A DNA stretch of 64,000 nt from assembly GCF_019084045.1 (NCBI RefSeq), contig NZ_JAHRED010000008.1:124001-188000 (forward strand), written 5' to 3'. A program made the position numbers and the translations under genes. Positions within the stretch are counted from its first letter, which is position 1; every line of letters starts with the position of its first letter. Positions 37,849-47,146 of this stretch are shown here, in pieces. This stretch comes from Paeniglutamicibacter quisquiliarum. GTDB taxonomy: Bacteria > Actinomycetota > Actinomycetes > Actinomycetales > Micrococcaceae. Under the pieces are notes generated by a model, which saw nothing but the letters and a program-made list of their open reading frames with translations, made no database searches and was not told the DNA's origin.

Positions 37849-37911
37849 CGGTAGGATCGCTTGAGCAACATCGCGCATCGATGCCTGCTCCCCGATCCGA
37901 AAGGCAGCCAC

Positions 37912-38835
37912 GTGGCCCAGCGGCAAACCCACTATGAGGTACTGGGCGTTGCCCCCACCGCCAGCGCCACCGAGATCAAGTCGGCCTACCGCCGCGCGGC
38001 CCGGCTGACGCATCCGGACCACGGCGGAAACGCCCAGGACTTTGCCCGCGCCACGCTGGCCTACGAGACCCTCATCGACCCGGCGGCCCGCACCCGGTAC
38101 GACCGCAGCTACGGCACCGAATCAAGCTACCTGCGCGGCAAGGCGCCCGCCCCCGGCCCCGGCGGCGCGGCCGGCGGTGGCTCGATGCGCTTCGAGACCG
38201 GCGGCAACCGCCCCGCGGCAACCGACGCCACCGTCTATGTGCCGGGCCTCGAGGAGCCCGGAGCCGTGGACCGGGCGACCTCCGTCCGCCAGGCGCACGG
38301 CACCCCGCGCAAGCGCGGGATCTTCGGCGCCCAGGCCCGCCTGGCCCGCGAGAACCGCACCGTGCAATTGCTGACCCGCCAGGTACTGCCCTCGTTGCCC
38401 TCCACGCGCCTGGTCAACGGGCTGCACGCCCCGGGCGGCGGCTACATCGACCACGTCCTGCTCGGCGGCTACCGGCTGGCGCTGATCCACTCCATGATGC
38501 TGCCCAAGGGCGTGTACCGCTGGGACGGGACCTCGCTGCTGCGTGACGGCAAGCACATCGACCCGCCGCGCATCGCGCCGCTGGTGCACGACATGCAGCG
38601 CCTGTTCCCCGAGCTGAACGTCACGGGGTGGACGGTCATCCTGTCCCCGGACGGGAACCTGCACGAACCGGTCATCGACTACGCCCGCGGCGGCGAACCC
38701 GGGCCCATGAACGTGCTGAACGTCGTCAACGCCATCAACCTGGTGCGCGAAATGAAGATGTTCCTGGGCACCGGGCCGGCCCCGCATGTGGTGGATCGCA
38801 CGATTTTGGCCCGCCTGCTGGGCGGAATGTACTAG
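37912..38835 (+). CDS. J-domain protein fused to a NERD-like domain
   Basis: The protein is 307 residues from a GTG at 37912, with AAAGG nine bases upstream. Residues 4-68 form a DnaJ J-domain with the HPD motif at 34-36 (RLTHPDHGG), so it can stimulate an Hsp70. A Gly/Pro-rich linker follows. Residues 145-275 resemble the nuclease-related NERD domain: GGGYIDHVLLGGYRLALIHS (about 176-195) matches the family's IDH step, but the usual catalytic lysine of the following strand is absent. The protein is probably not an active nuclease. A final helical region ends near VVDRTILARLLGGMY. It is alone between the reductase and trmL. Confidence 0.8.
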   Translation: MAQRQTHYEVLGVAPTASATEIKSAYRRAARLTHPDHGGNAQDFARATLAYETLIDPAARTRYDRSYGTESSYLRGKAPAPGPGGAAGGGSMRFETGGNRPAATDATVYVPGLEEPGAVDRATSVRQAHGTPRKRGIFGAQARLARENRTVQLLTRQVLPSLPSTRLVNGLHAPGGGYIDHVLLGGYRLALIHSMMLPKGVYRWDGTSLLRDGKHIDPPRIAPLVHDMQRLFPELNVTGWTVILSPDGNLHEPVIDYARGGEPGPMNVLNVVNAINLVREMKMFLGTGPAPHVVDRTILARLLGGMY

Positions 38836-38918
38836 CCGCGTGCGCCCCCGCGCCCCGCACGGGGCGGGCGGGCCGCGCCACGGACGGGCCCGCTGCCGGC
38901 CGCGGGCCCCGCGCACCG

Positions 38919-38924
38919 TAAACT
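38919..38924 (+). promoter_or_regulatory. -10 element (TAAACT) for a leaderless trmL mRNA
   Basis: TAAACT ends seven bases before the GTG at 38932, with no Shine-Dalgarno in between. Confidence 0.4.
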
Positions 38925-38931
38925 GGAGTGC

Positions 38932-39402
38932 GTGTTCCGAATCCTTTTTTACACTCCCGAAATTCCCGGCAATACCGGCAACGCCATCCGCCTGGCCGCG
39001 GTCACCGGCGCGCAGCTGCACCTCGTCGAGCCGCTCGGCTTCGACTTCGAGGACTCGAAGCTGCGCCGCGCCGGCCTTGACTACCACGACCTTGCCGTCG
39101 TGACGGTCCACAAGGACCTGGCCTCCGCCTGGGAGGCCCTGGCCCCCACCCGCGTCTTCGCGTTCACCTCCGAGGGCGAGACGATGTACACGGACGTTTC
39201 CTACGAGCCGGGCGACGTGCTGCTCTTCGGCCCCGAGTCCGTCGGCCTGCCCGCCGAGGTCAAGGCCGATGCCCACGTCACCGCTACGGTGCGCCTGCCC
39301 ATGTTGGAGGCCCGCCGCTCGCTGAACCTGGCCAACTCGGCCTCCATCGCCGTGTACGAGGCCTGGCGCCAGCACGGATTCGCGGGCACCGGCGCGCGCT
39401 AG
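38932..39402 (+). CDS. trmL: tRNA (cytidine(34)-2'-O)-methyltransferase TrmL
   Basis: The protein is 156 residues from a GTG (MFRILFYTPEIPGNTGNAIR). It has the SPOUT-family knot landmarks PEIPGNTGN near 9-17, LLFGPESVGLPAEV near 98-110 and the loop LPMLEARRSLNLANSASIAV near 121-140. TrmL methylates the wobble cytidine or uridine of certain leucine tRNAs with S-adenosylmethionine. The length is typical. It is a single-gene unit with a predicted leaderless mRNA. Confidence 0.95.
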   Translation: MFRILFYTPEIPGNTGNAIRLAAVTGAQLHLVEPLGFDFEDSKLRRAGLDYHDLAVVTVHKDLASAWEALAPTRVFAFTSEGETMYTDVSYEPGDVLLFGPESVGLPAEVKADAHVTATVRLPMLEARRSLNLANSASIAVYEAWRQHGFAGTGAR

Positions 39403-39526
39403 GCGCCGCCCCTCGCCGGGCAGCCGGGACCCGGCCGGCACACAAGAAACACCTAGGCTTCTGGCCTATGCTTACACGTGGCCTTCCCCGGCCACCCAAC
39501 TCGATTTCCAAAGGACGGCAACCCTC

Positions 39527-40084
39527 ATGACCGGCATCGATCCCTCCATCCCCGCGCACCGCGGCGACGAGAACGACGAGAACCTCGGCATGGACCTCGT
39601 CGACCAGGTTTCCACCCAGGCCGAGCGCCCGGCCCGGCGCCCGCTGAAGCGCTGGATGTTCGTGGTCGCGGCCCTGGCCGTGGTCGTCATCGGCCTCGTC
39701 GCCGGGCTGGTGAACCTGATTCCGACCAACTACGTCTCCAAGGTCGAGCGCGCCTCCGACCAGGTTGTCGCGCAGGCGGATCTGGAGGACGGCGGGCACG
39801 CGGTGCTCACCACCTCGGCCAAGGCCGACGCCGGCATGGTGGAACTGACCGACCTGCCGCGCCTGGAAGCCAGCGAAACCTACGCGGTGTGGCTCATCGA
39901 GGCCTCCACCGACAGGCCCACCCTGCTGGCCAACGTGCTGCCCGACGAGGATCCCATCCGGGAGGGCTTCAACGGCGTCGGGAAGATCGGCTCGGTGATG
40001 GTCTCGCTGGAGCCGGCCGACGGCAGCAGCACCGCCCCGAGCACCGAGCCGCTCGCGGTCCTCGACCTCCCCGAGGCCAAGTAG
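39527..40084 (+). CDS. RskA-like anti-sigma-type membrane protein without a zinc anti-sigma domain
   Basis: The protein is 185 residues. An acidic cytoplasmic N-terminus of about 40 residues lacks the HxxxCxxC zinc anti-sigma motif. A single membrane segment spans about 43-65 (MFVVAALAVVVIGLVAGLVN). The outside part contains the RskA C-terminal pattern, with ELTDLPRLEASETYAVWLIE (about 105-124) and GSVMVSLEPADG. No sigma-factor gene is next to it, so it is an orphan of this domain class, and a sigma partner elsewhere is possible. AAAGGA precedes the ATG. A long hairpin terminator follows. Confidence 0.8.
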   Translation: MTGIDPSIPAHRGDENDENLGMDLVDQVSTQAERPARRPLKRWMFVVAALAVVVIGLVAGLVNLIPTNYVSKVERASDQVVAQADLEDGGHAVLTTSAKADAGMVELTDLPRLEASETYAVWLIEASTDRPTLLANVLPDEDPIREGFNGVGKIGSVMVSLEPADGSSTAPSTEPLAVLDLPEAK

Positions 40085-40107
40085 CGCAGTTCCGGCGCCC
40101 CCGCGCC

Positions 40108-40163
40108 GCATACGACCGTGGGCCGGTCTCCCCTTGGAGGGAGACCGGCCCACGGTCGTATGC
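40108..40163. terminator. Very stable bidirectional hairpin between convergent genes
   Basis: The arms at 40108-40132 and 40139-40163 are perfectly complementary over 25 bases, with a six-base loop CTTGGA. The left arm begins GCATACGACCGTGGGCCGGT. It lies 23 bases past the RskA-like stop and 31 bases past the PIG-L stop of the opposite strand. There is no T-run, as is common for actinobacterial terminators. Confidence 0.75.
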
Positions 40164-40194
40164 CGCCGGAATGGCCCGGGGCCCGGTCCGCCGG

Positions 40195-40956
40195 CTAGAA
40201 GCCGGCGATGGTGTCGGCGGCGTTGACCGCGACCACGTGGAAGGCCTCGGCCAGGGCGCCGGGGGCAAGGCCCGCCGCCGCGCCCTGGGCCTCGGACTGG
40301 GCGCGCACGTAGCGCTCCATGGCCGGCACGTCGGGGTGCTGGCTCAGGTGCTGGCGCAGCGCCGCAAGCTTCTTCTCGAACACCTGGGTGATCTCCACCC
40401 GGTGGTTCTCCCGTTCCGCCGGCGCCCCGTAGAGCCACAGCCACGGCAGCTTGTACGCCGCCAGGCCCGCCTCCAGCAGCTCCGGGTAGGAGAACGGGTT
40501 CTCCACCGCAGGGTAGATCGCGCGGGTCACCGCCTCCCCGCATGCCAGGTGGTCGGGGTGCGAGCGCTGGATCCGCTCCCAGTTGCGTTCCGGGTGCATG
40601 GCCAGCACCACGTCCGGGCGCAGCGCGCGGATCAGCGCGACGACCTGCTTCATGACGCGGTGGTTGGGCTCCAGGAAGCCGTCGGCCTCTCCCAGGAAGT
40701 GCACGGTGTCAACGCCCACCAGGGCCGCGGCGGCACGCTGCTCGGCATGCCGGGTGGCGGTGATCTCCGCCGCGGTGCGCGCGTCGAAGCCGCCGGCGTC
40801 CCCGTCGGTCATGATGCAGTACTCGACCTGCACGCCCGCCGCGGTCCACGCGGCCACGGTGCCCGAGGCCCCGAAGTCCAGGTCGTCGGGGTGCGCGCCG
40901 AAGCACAGCACCCGCTGCACCCGGTGCACGGCCGGATCAAACAAACCCTGTCCCAC
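40195..40956 (-). CDS. PIG-L family deacetylase (LmbE-like)
   Basis: The protein is 253 residues and cytoplasmic. The metal-binding AHPDDLDFG motif is at about 21-29 and the second set HPDH lies near 132-135. The fold contains TDGDAGGFDARTAAE and LRPDVVLAMHPE. PIG-L enzymes deacetylate N-acetylglucosamine-containing compounds, such as precursors in mycothiol or bacillithiol pathways. It starts three bases after the etfA stop, so it is cotranscribed with the ETF genes. Its substrate is unknown. A mycothiol-type role is possible in an actinobacterium, but MshB/Mca would need a residue-by-residue comparison. Confidence 0.9.
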   Translation of the reverse strand: MGQGLFDPAVHRVQRVLCFGAHPDDLDFGASGTVAAWTAAGVQVEYCIMTDGDAGGFDARTAAEITATRHAEQRAAAALVGVDTVHFLGEADGFLEPNHRVMKQVVALIRALRPDVVLAMHPERNWERIQRSHPDHLACGEAVTRAIYPAVENPFSYPELLEAGLAAYKLPWLWLYGAPAERENHRVEITQVFEKKLAALRQHLSQHPDVPAMERYVRAQSEAQGAAAGLAPGALAEAFHVVAVNAADTIAGF

Positions 40957-40959
40957 GCC

Positions 40960-41913
<954 letters not shown>

Positions 41914-41932
41914 GTTTTTCCCCTTGTTGGTG

Positions 41933-42754
41933 CTAGATCAGCTTGGCGTCGGCCAGGAAGTCCACCAGCGCGATGCCGGCGTCACCGGAATCGGTGATGA
42001 CCTGCCCGCCCGCACGCGGCGGGCGGGGCGCGGCCTCGAGCACGCGGGTCGCGGACCCGGCGGCGCCAACGGCAGACCCGGCCAGGCCGAGCTCGGCGAG
42101 CGTGAGCGTGGTGGTCTTCTTCTTCTTGGCCGCCAGGATCCCCCGGAAGTTCGGGTAGCGCGGCTCGTTGGCCTGGTCGGTGACGGAGACCAGCACCGGA
42201 AGCTCCGCCTCCAGCGTCTGCTCCCCGTCCTCGCCCTGGCGCACGCCGGTGACGACGCCGGAGCCGGGGGCGAGCTCCACCTTGGACAGGTTGGTCAGCT
42301 GCGCCACGCCCAGGCGTTCGGCCAGCTGCGCGGGGACCAGCGAGGTTTCGGCGTCGGTGGACGCCATGCCGGTGAGCACCACGTCGAAGCCGCCCAGGTG
42401 CTTGATGGCGGTGGCCAGCACCAGGGAGGTGGCCCCGGCGTCGGAACCGGCCAGCGCCGGATCACAAATGTGCACGCCCGCGGCTGCCCCCATCTGCAAG
42501 GACTTCTTCACGGCGTTTGCCGCCGCCTCCGGCCCCATGGTCATGGCCGTGACGGTGTTGCCGGCCTTGTCCCCGCCGCGGGACTCGGCCAGTGCCAGGG
42601 CCGCCTCGATGGCGTACTCGTCGAGTTCCGACAGGACGGAATCCTTGCGGTCAAGCCGCTGCCCCGGGCCGGTCAGGTGCCGCTCGAATTGGACATCGGG
42701 AACGTGTTTGACCAACACGAGAATGTTCAAGGGCGTGCCGGTGTTCTGGCTCAT
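41933..42754 (-). CDS. etfB: Electron transfer flavoprotein beta subunit
   Basis: The protein is 273 residues from the ATG at 42754 (MSQNTGTPLNILVLVKHVPD). It shows the ETF-beta/FixA pattern, with LSELDEYAIEAALALAESRG near 42-61, VVLTGMASTDAETSLVPAQL near 121-140 and VTDQANEPRYPNFRGILAAK near 188-207. The C-terminal part has the KKKTTTLTLAELGL phrase that ends the conserved core, then an Ala-rich extension of about 50 residues. AAAGG lies six bases before the start. It heads the etfB-etfA-PIG-L operon. Confidence 0.95.
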   Translation of the reverse strand: MSQNTGTPLNILVLVKHVPDVQFERHLTGPGQRLDRKDSVLSELDEYAIEAALALAESRGGDKAGNTVTAMTMGPEAAANAVKKSLQMGAAAGVHICDPALAGSDAGATSLVLATAIKHLGGFDVVLTGMASTDAETSLVPAQLAERLGVAQLTNLSKVELAPGSGVVTGVRQGEDGEQTLEAELPVLVSVTDQANEPRYPNFRGILAAKKKKTTTLTLAELGLAGSAVGAAGSATRVLEAAPRPPRAGGQVITDSGDAGIALVDFLADAKLI

Positions 42755-43098
42755 TGCTGCCTTTCTGGAAACTTGGACAGATCTGCGTGGGAAACGGCGG
42801 CCGGTGCGCACCGGTTGCCGCCAGGGGCGGGCGGGACCGGCCATGTTCCCGGACTCCATCGTATCGGTGCCCGGCACCGTCCGATGGCACGGCCCGGGCA
42901 CCCCGTGCGGCGGGTTACGCGCCAGGTTCGCGGCACCGACGCGGCAAACGCGGCGTGCCGGCAGCAGAGTCAATCCCCGCCCCGGCACGCCGCGCCCGCC
43001 CAGATTTCGCCGCGTTGCGCAGCATTTCGCCGTGTGTCACCCGGCGTCGCCGGCAGTGTTGCGCCATGTGTCGGCCCCGCGGGGGCATCGCCCTGCTA
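42755..43098. other. Intergenic region upstream of etfB
   Basis: No gene is supported in these 344 bases. On the plus strand two similar segments occur, TTTCGCCGTGTGTCA and TTGCGCCATGTGTCG (near 43024-43077). The region is the presumed promoter region of etfB and the 3' end of the protease gene on the same strand. No terminator is obvious, although the density of GC pairs would allow weak hairpins. Confidence 0.35.
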
Positions 43099-44694
43099 TC
43101 AGGTGGCCGGGGATTCCCCGACCGTCACCTTCGCCGTGGCCTCGGACCCGCCGCGGGTGTAGTGGATCTCGGCGGTGCCGCCCGCGGGGATTTCGCGGAT
43201 CGCCGCGGTCAGCGAGGTGCTGTCGGAGATGATGCGGTCATCGACCCCGGTGATGATGTCCCCTTCCCTCAGGCCGGCCTTGGCCGCCGGGCTGTCGGCA
43301 ACGACCTTCCTGACCTCGGCGCCGACGCTGAAGGAGGAGGATCCGCCGTCCTTCACTGTCGCCGGCTTGGCCATGACCTCGACGCCGAGCATGCCGTGCG
43401 AGGCGGTGCCGTCGGCGATGATGTCGTTGGCGATGCGCTTGGCGTAGTCGATCGGGATGGCGAAGCCCACGCCGATCGAGCCGCTGTCCGAGGAGCCCTC
43501 GGAGCCGGATCCGGAGGAGGCGATCGCGACGTTCACGCCGATGATGTCGCCGTTGACGTCGACCAGGGCACCGCCGGAGTTGCCGTGGTTGATGGCGGCA
43601 TCGGTCTGGATCACGTTGATGAAGATCGAGCCCGCGGCCTTGGACCCCTGTTCGTCCGGGACCCCGGGGAACTCGAAGTTGAACTGGTTTCCGTTCCCTT
43701 CCTCCTCCGCGCCCTCGCCTTCCTTGGGCACCGCCGAGGAGGCGACCGAGATGGTGCGGTTCAGCGTGGAGATGATGCCGTCGGTGACGGTGCCGCTCAG
43801 GCCCAGGGGGGCGCCGATGGCAATGGCGGTATCGCCCACGTTCAGGGTGCCCGAGGCGCCCAGCGTGGCCGGCACCAGGTTCTGCGCGTCGATCTTGATC
43901 ACTGCCAGGTCCGAGAGCGGGTCGGTGCCCACCAGGGTGCCGTCGTGCACCTTTCCGTCGGAGGTGCGCACGGAGATCGCCGGGCTGCCGGTGGTGCCGC
44001 CGAGGGTCACCACGTGCGTGTTGGTGAGGATGTGCCCGGCGGTGTCCAGGATGATCCCGGAGCCCGAGCCGGCTGACCCCGAACCCGAGACGTCCAGGGT
44101 CACGACGCTGGGGCTGGCCTTGGCAGCGGCCGCGGTGACCGCGGTGACGTTCTTCGGGTTGTTGATGACCACGTCGCCCTGCGGGGTCTGGGTGCTCGAG
44201 GTCACCGTCGATCCGGAAGACGACATCACGTAGTTGGCGCCAACGGCCCCGCCGGCACCCACCAGGGCGGCGGCGACCATGCCCACGATCAGGGCGCCGG
44301 AGGTGAACTTCTTCGGCGCGTTGTTCCGTGCCGGGGGCACGGGGAGCGCGAAGGCGGAGGCGTGTTCCTCGGGAGTCGGGGTCCCATAGGGCGAGTCGGC
44401 GTGCGCCGGCGGCGTGTTCCACGCGTGTGGCGGTGCCGGCTGCTGGGCGGGTTGCTGCGGTTGCGCGCCGGGCGCGGATTCCTGCCCGTGCTCACCGGTG
44501 TGGCGCGGCAGTGCCTGGGTTGGGTCGGCTGCACCGTCGATCCTGGCCACCGGCGCCTGTGGGTCGGCCGCGGCATCCGGCGCGCTGGCCGGGGTGGTTG
44601 GCGGTGCCACGGGGCGCGGCGGCACAGCCCCGGACTCGGGCTGCGATTCGCCGTCGGCCGGGGTGCCCGGGTTCTTTGACTCGTTCTCGCTCAT
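43099..44694 (-). CDS. Membrane-anchored S1C serine protease (HtrA/DegP-like, PepD type)
   Basis: The protein is 531 residues from the ATG at 44694. A long Pro/Gln-rich cytoplasmic region (1-128) is followed by a single membrane segment (about 131-153). The trypsin-like domain has H227 (TNTHVV), D262 (PLSDLAVIKI) and S373 (NHGNSGGAL). One PDZ domain follows in the C-terminal quarter (VVADSPAAKAGLREGDIITG). HtrA proteases degrade or refold damaged extracytoplasmic proteins and are part of the wall-stress response. The cytoplasmic proline-rich tail is typical of the actinobacterial PepD/HtrB group. It is divergent from the TPM gene. Confidence 0.95.
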   Translation of the reverse strand: MSENESKNPGTPADGESQPESGAVPPRPVAPPTTPASAPDAAADPQAPVARIDGAADPTQALPRHTGEHGQESAPGAQPQQPAQQPAPPHAWNTPPAHADSPYGTPTPEEHASAFALPVPPARNNAPKKFTSGALIVGMVAAALVGAGGAVGANYVMSSSGSTVTSSTQTPQGDVVINNPKNVTAVTAAAAKASPSVVTLDVSGSGSAGSGSGIILDTAGHILTNTHVVTLGGTTGSPAISVRTSDGKVHDGTLVGTDPLSDLAVIKIDAQNLVPATLGASGTLNVGDTAIAIGAPLGLSGTVTDGIISTLNRTISVASSAVPKEGEGAEEEGNGNQFNFEFPGVPDEQGSKAAGSIFINVIQTDAAINHGNSGGALVDVNGDIIGVNVAIASSGSGSEGSSDSGSIGVGFAIPIDYAKRIANDIIADGTASHGMLGVEVMAKPATVKDGGSSSFSVGAEVRKVVADSPAAKAGLREGDIITGVDDRIISDSTSLTAAIREIPAGGTAEIHYTRGGSEATAKVTVGESPAT

Positions 44695-44845
44695 GGCTCT
44701 GCTTCCCATCCTGAAGGTGGACAATCCTGCGTTTCCTGGTATCAACTATGCCCGTTTGGGCTGTGGCGGCGAAAAGGAAGACCTGAGTGTCAGCTGTGAG
44801 AATGCGCTATTCCGCAACCCCCTGCCCGATGCACCGGCGATTCTG

Positions 44846-44874
44846 TGGACTCGCGCCGATCGCACCCATAGAAT
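44846..44874 (+). promoter_or_regulatory. Predicted promoter of the TPM-PspA operon
   Basis: TGGACT (44846-44851) is followed after 17 bases by TAGAAT (44869-44874). This is close to the general housekeeping consensus, and the leader to the ATG at 44966 is about 85 bases. Confidence 0.45.
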
Positions 44875-44965
44875 CAACATCGACAGCAGAAACCGGAAAG
44901 TTGCGAGTATCCATGCTCCCGGCCCGGTGCCTCTGCGGCCGACCATGCAAGGGTGAAGGAAAAAT

Positions 44966-47026
44966 ATGAAGTCGCTCCCCCGGCGGATGGCAGTTGTTGC
45001 CTCCGCAGGAATCTTGTCCCTGTTCATGCTTGCACAACCGGCCTCGGCCGACTCCCCGGTGCAGATTCCCCCGGGCGAATTCGTGGTGGACCAGGCGCGG
45101 GTTCTGGGGTCCGACGCCACCGAGGTGACCGACGCGGTGAACCAGCTGCGCCTTGACACCGGGCAGTCGCTCTTCGTGATCTACGTTGACACCTTTTCCA
45201 ATCCCGACGACCCCGACGACTGGGTTCGCGAGGTGGCCGCGAACAAGCAGATGGGCAGCAGCGACTCGGTCCTGGCCATTGCGGTCGAGCAGCGCCAGGC
45301 GCGGTTCGTGTCCCAGGAGAATGGCGACATCGTCGAACACGACCAGGAAATCTTCACCAAGCTGGTCAGTCCGCAATTGTCGCGTGACGACTGGGCCGCC
45401 GCGGCACTCGGCGCCGTCACCGGCATCGAGAACGTCGCCGAGGGCAACACGCCCACCGGGGAAGAGGCGCCGAGCGGTTCCGAGGGCTCGGGCGGATCCG
45501 GCGGCGGCGCCGGATGGATCCTGGTCGGCGGCGTCGCGGTCGTCGGCGGCGCCACCGCGTGGGCGCTGGCGCGCCGCAAGAAACTGCCGGCCGGTCCCCC
45601 GCAGGTGGCCACGGGCCCCGACGGCAAGCCGCTGGACCCGTTCGCATCGCTCAGCATCCCCGACCTGCGCACCAAGGCCGGCAGCCTGCTCATTGCCGCC
45701 GACGACGCCATCCGTTCCTCCGAGCAGGAGGTCGGCTTCGCGCAGGCGCAATTCGGCGAGGCGGCAGTCAAGCCCTTCGCCGAGGACATCGAGGCGGCCA
45801 AGGCCCACATGTCCGAGTCCTTCAAGTTGCAGCAGCAGCTCGACGACCACATCCCCGACACCGAGGCCGACCAGCGCTCCTGGCTCGGGGAGATCATCCG
45901 CCGCTGCGAGGCGGTGAACGAAACCCTGGAGGCGCACACCGAGGAATTCGCGTCGCTGCGCGAACTCGAGAAAAACGCCCCCGAGGCGGCCGCCTCGCTC
46001 AAGGCGCAGATCGACCCGATGCGCCAACGCGTCAGCTTGGTCCAGGACCAGCTCACCGAGCTCGCCGCCCGCTACACCGACGGTGCGCTGCACCAGGTCC
46101 ACACCAACATCGCCGAGGCCACCGACCGGCTGGACTTCGCCAACACCGCGGTGCTCACCGCGGAGGCGAAGATCGCGGCCTCCGAATCATCCGAGGCCGC
46201 CGTGGCGGTGCGCGCCGGCGAGGACGCCGTGCACCAGGCCACCGTGCTGCTTGACGCTGTGGCCCATGCCGGGGACGACCTCGACAAGGCCCGGGCCGAC
46301 CTCGAGTCCCTCGTTTCCACCGCCGCCAAGGACCTGGCCCAGGGCCGCGCCCTGGTCGCCAACGGCTCCAACCCCGAGCTTGCGGGTTCCGTCGCCGTCC
46401 TGGAGGCCGCGCTTTCCTCGGTCCAGTCCCAGGTAGGCAGCGGCCGGGTGGACCCGGTGGCCCTCGTTGCGGAGGTCGACGCGGGACTGCGTCCGCTCAA
46501 TGAGCAGCTGAACCAGATCCGCGACCAGCAGGAACGCGCCAACCGTGCCGCCGAGTCGCTGCAGGCGGCCATCCGCACCGCGCAGATGAAGATCAGCGGC
46601 ACCGACGACTTCATCCGGGCACGGCGCGGCGGAGTCGGCGCCACGGCGCGCACCCGCCTGGCCGAGGCCCAGCGCAACCTCGAGGAGGCCCTGCGCCTCG
46701 CTCCCTCGGACCCGCTCAATGCCCTGTCCCATGCCGAGCACGCCTCCGCACTGGCCGACCAGGCAGCACGCGAGGCGGAAAGCGACGTCGACGGCTTCGG
46801 CGGCGGTTTCGGCGGCGGCGGCTTTGGCGGTGGACGCGGCGGAGGCAGCGGGCTGGGCGGTGCCATCCTCGGCGGCATCCTCATCGATTCCATCCTGCGC
46901 GGCGGTTCGCACTCGGGGGACTCCGGCGGAGGCCTCTTTGGCGGCGGCGGCTTCGGCGGCTTCGGCGGGGGCGGCGGCGGAGGGTTCGGCGGCGGCTTCG
47001 GCGACGGAGCGGGCGGCAGCTTCTAG
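44966..47026 (+). CDS. TPM-domain envelope protein with coiled coil and glycine-rich tail
   Basis: The protein is 686 residues. A signal peptide (about 1-28, ending QPASA-DSP) leads to a TPM domain (about 35-150) of the YgcG type, with VDQARVLGSDATEVTDAVNQ and NKQMGSSDSVLAIAV. A Gly/Ser linker and a membrane segment (about 178-200, GWILVGGVAVVGGATAWALA) follow. A long helical region (about 220-590) is rich in coiled-coil heptads. The last 90 residues are glycine-rich repeats (GGGFGGG type). The TPM domain lies outside and the helices inside. The next gene, pspA, encodes a stress protein for membrane integrity, so the pair probably guards the envelope. GAAGGA precedes the ATG. Confidence 0.9.
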   Translation: MKSLPRRMAVVASAGILSLFMLAQPASADSPVQIPPGEFVVDQARVLGSDATEVTDAVNQLRLDTGQSLFVIYVDTFSNPDDPDDWVREVAANKQMGSSDSVLAIAVEQRQARFVSQENGDIVEHDQEIFTKLVSPQLSRDDWAAAALGAVTGIENVAEGNTPTGEEAPSGSEGSGGSGGGAGWILVGGVAVVGGATAWALARRKKLPAGPPQVATGPDGKPLDPFASLSIPDLRTKAGSLLIAADDAIRSSEQEVGFAQAQFGEAAVKPFAEDIEAAKAHMSESFKLQQQLDDHIPDTEADQRSWLGEIIRRCEAVNETLEAHTEEFASLRELEKNAPEAAASLKAQIDPMRQRVSLVQDQLTELAARYTDGALHQVHTNIAEATDRLDFANTAVLTAEAKIAASESSEAAVAVRAGEDAVHQATVLLDAVAHAGDDLDKARADLESLVSTAAKDLAQGRALVANGSNPELAGSVAVLEAALSSVQSQVGSGRVDPVALVAEVDAGLRPLNEQLNQIRDQQERANRAAESLQAAIRTAQMKISGTDDFIRARRGGVGATARTRLAEAQRNLEEALRLAPSDPLNALSHAEHASALADQAAREAESDVDGFGGGFGGGGFGGGRGGGSGLGGAILGGILIDSILRGGSHSGDSGGGLFGGGGFGGFGGGGGGGFGGGFGDGAGGSF

Positions 47027-47146
47027 GGGCCGGCCTGCAGCACGGACCCCGGGCGGGCCCGTTCCAAAGATTGCAGCACTGCGGTTCCGGAACCCGGAAG
47101 CGCGACAGGGAAAAGTTCAACAAGTCAGTCAACGAAAGGTCTCACC

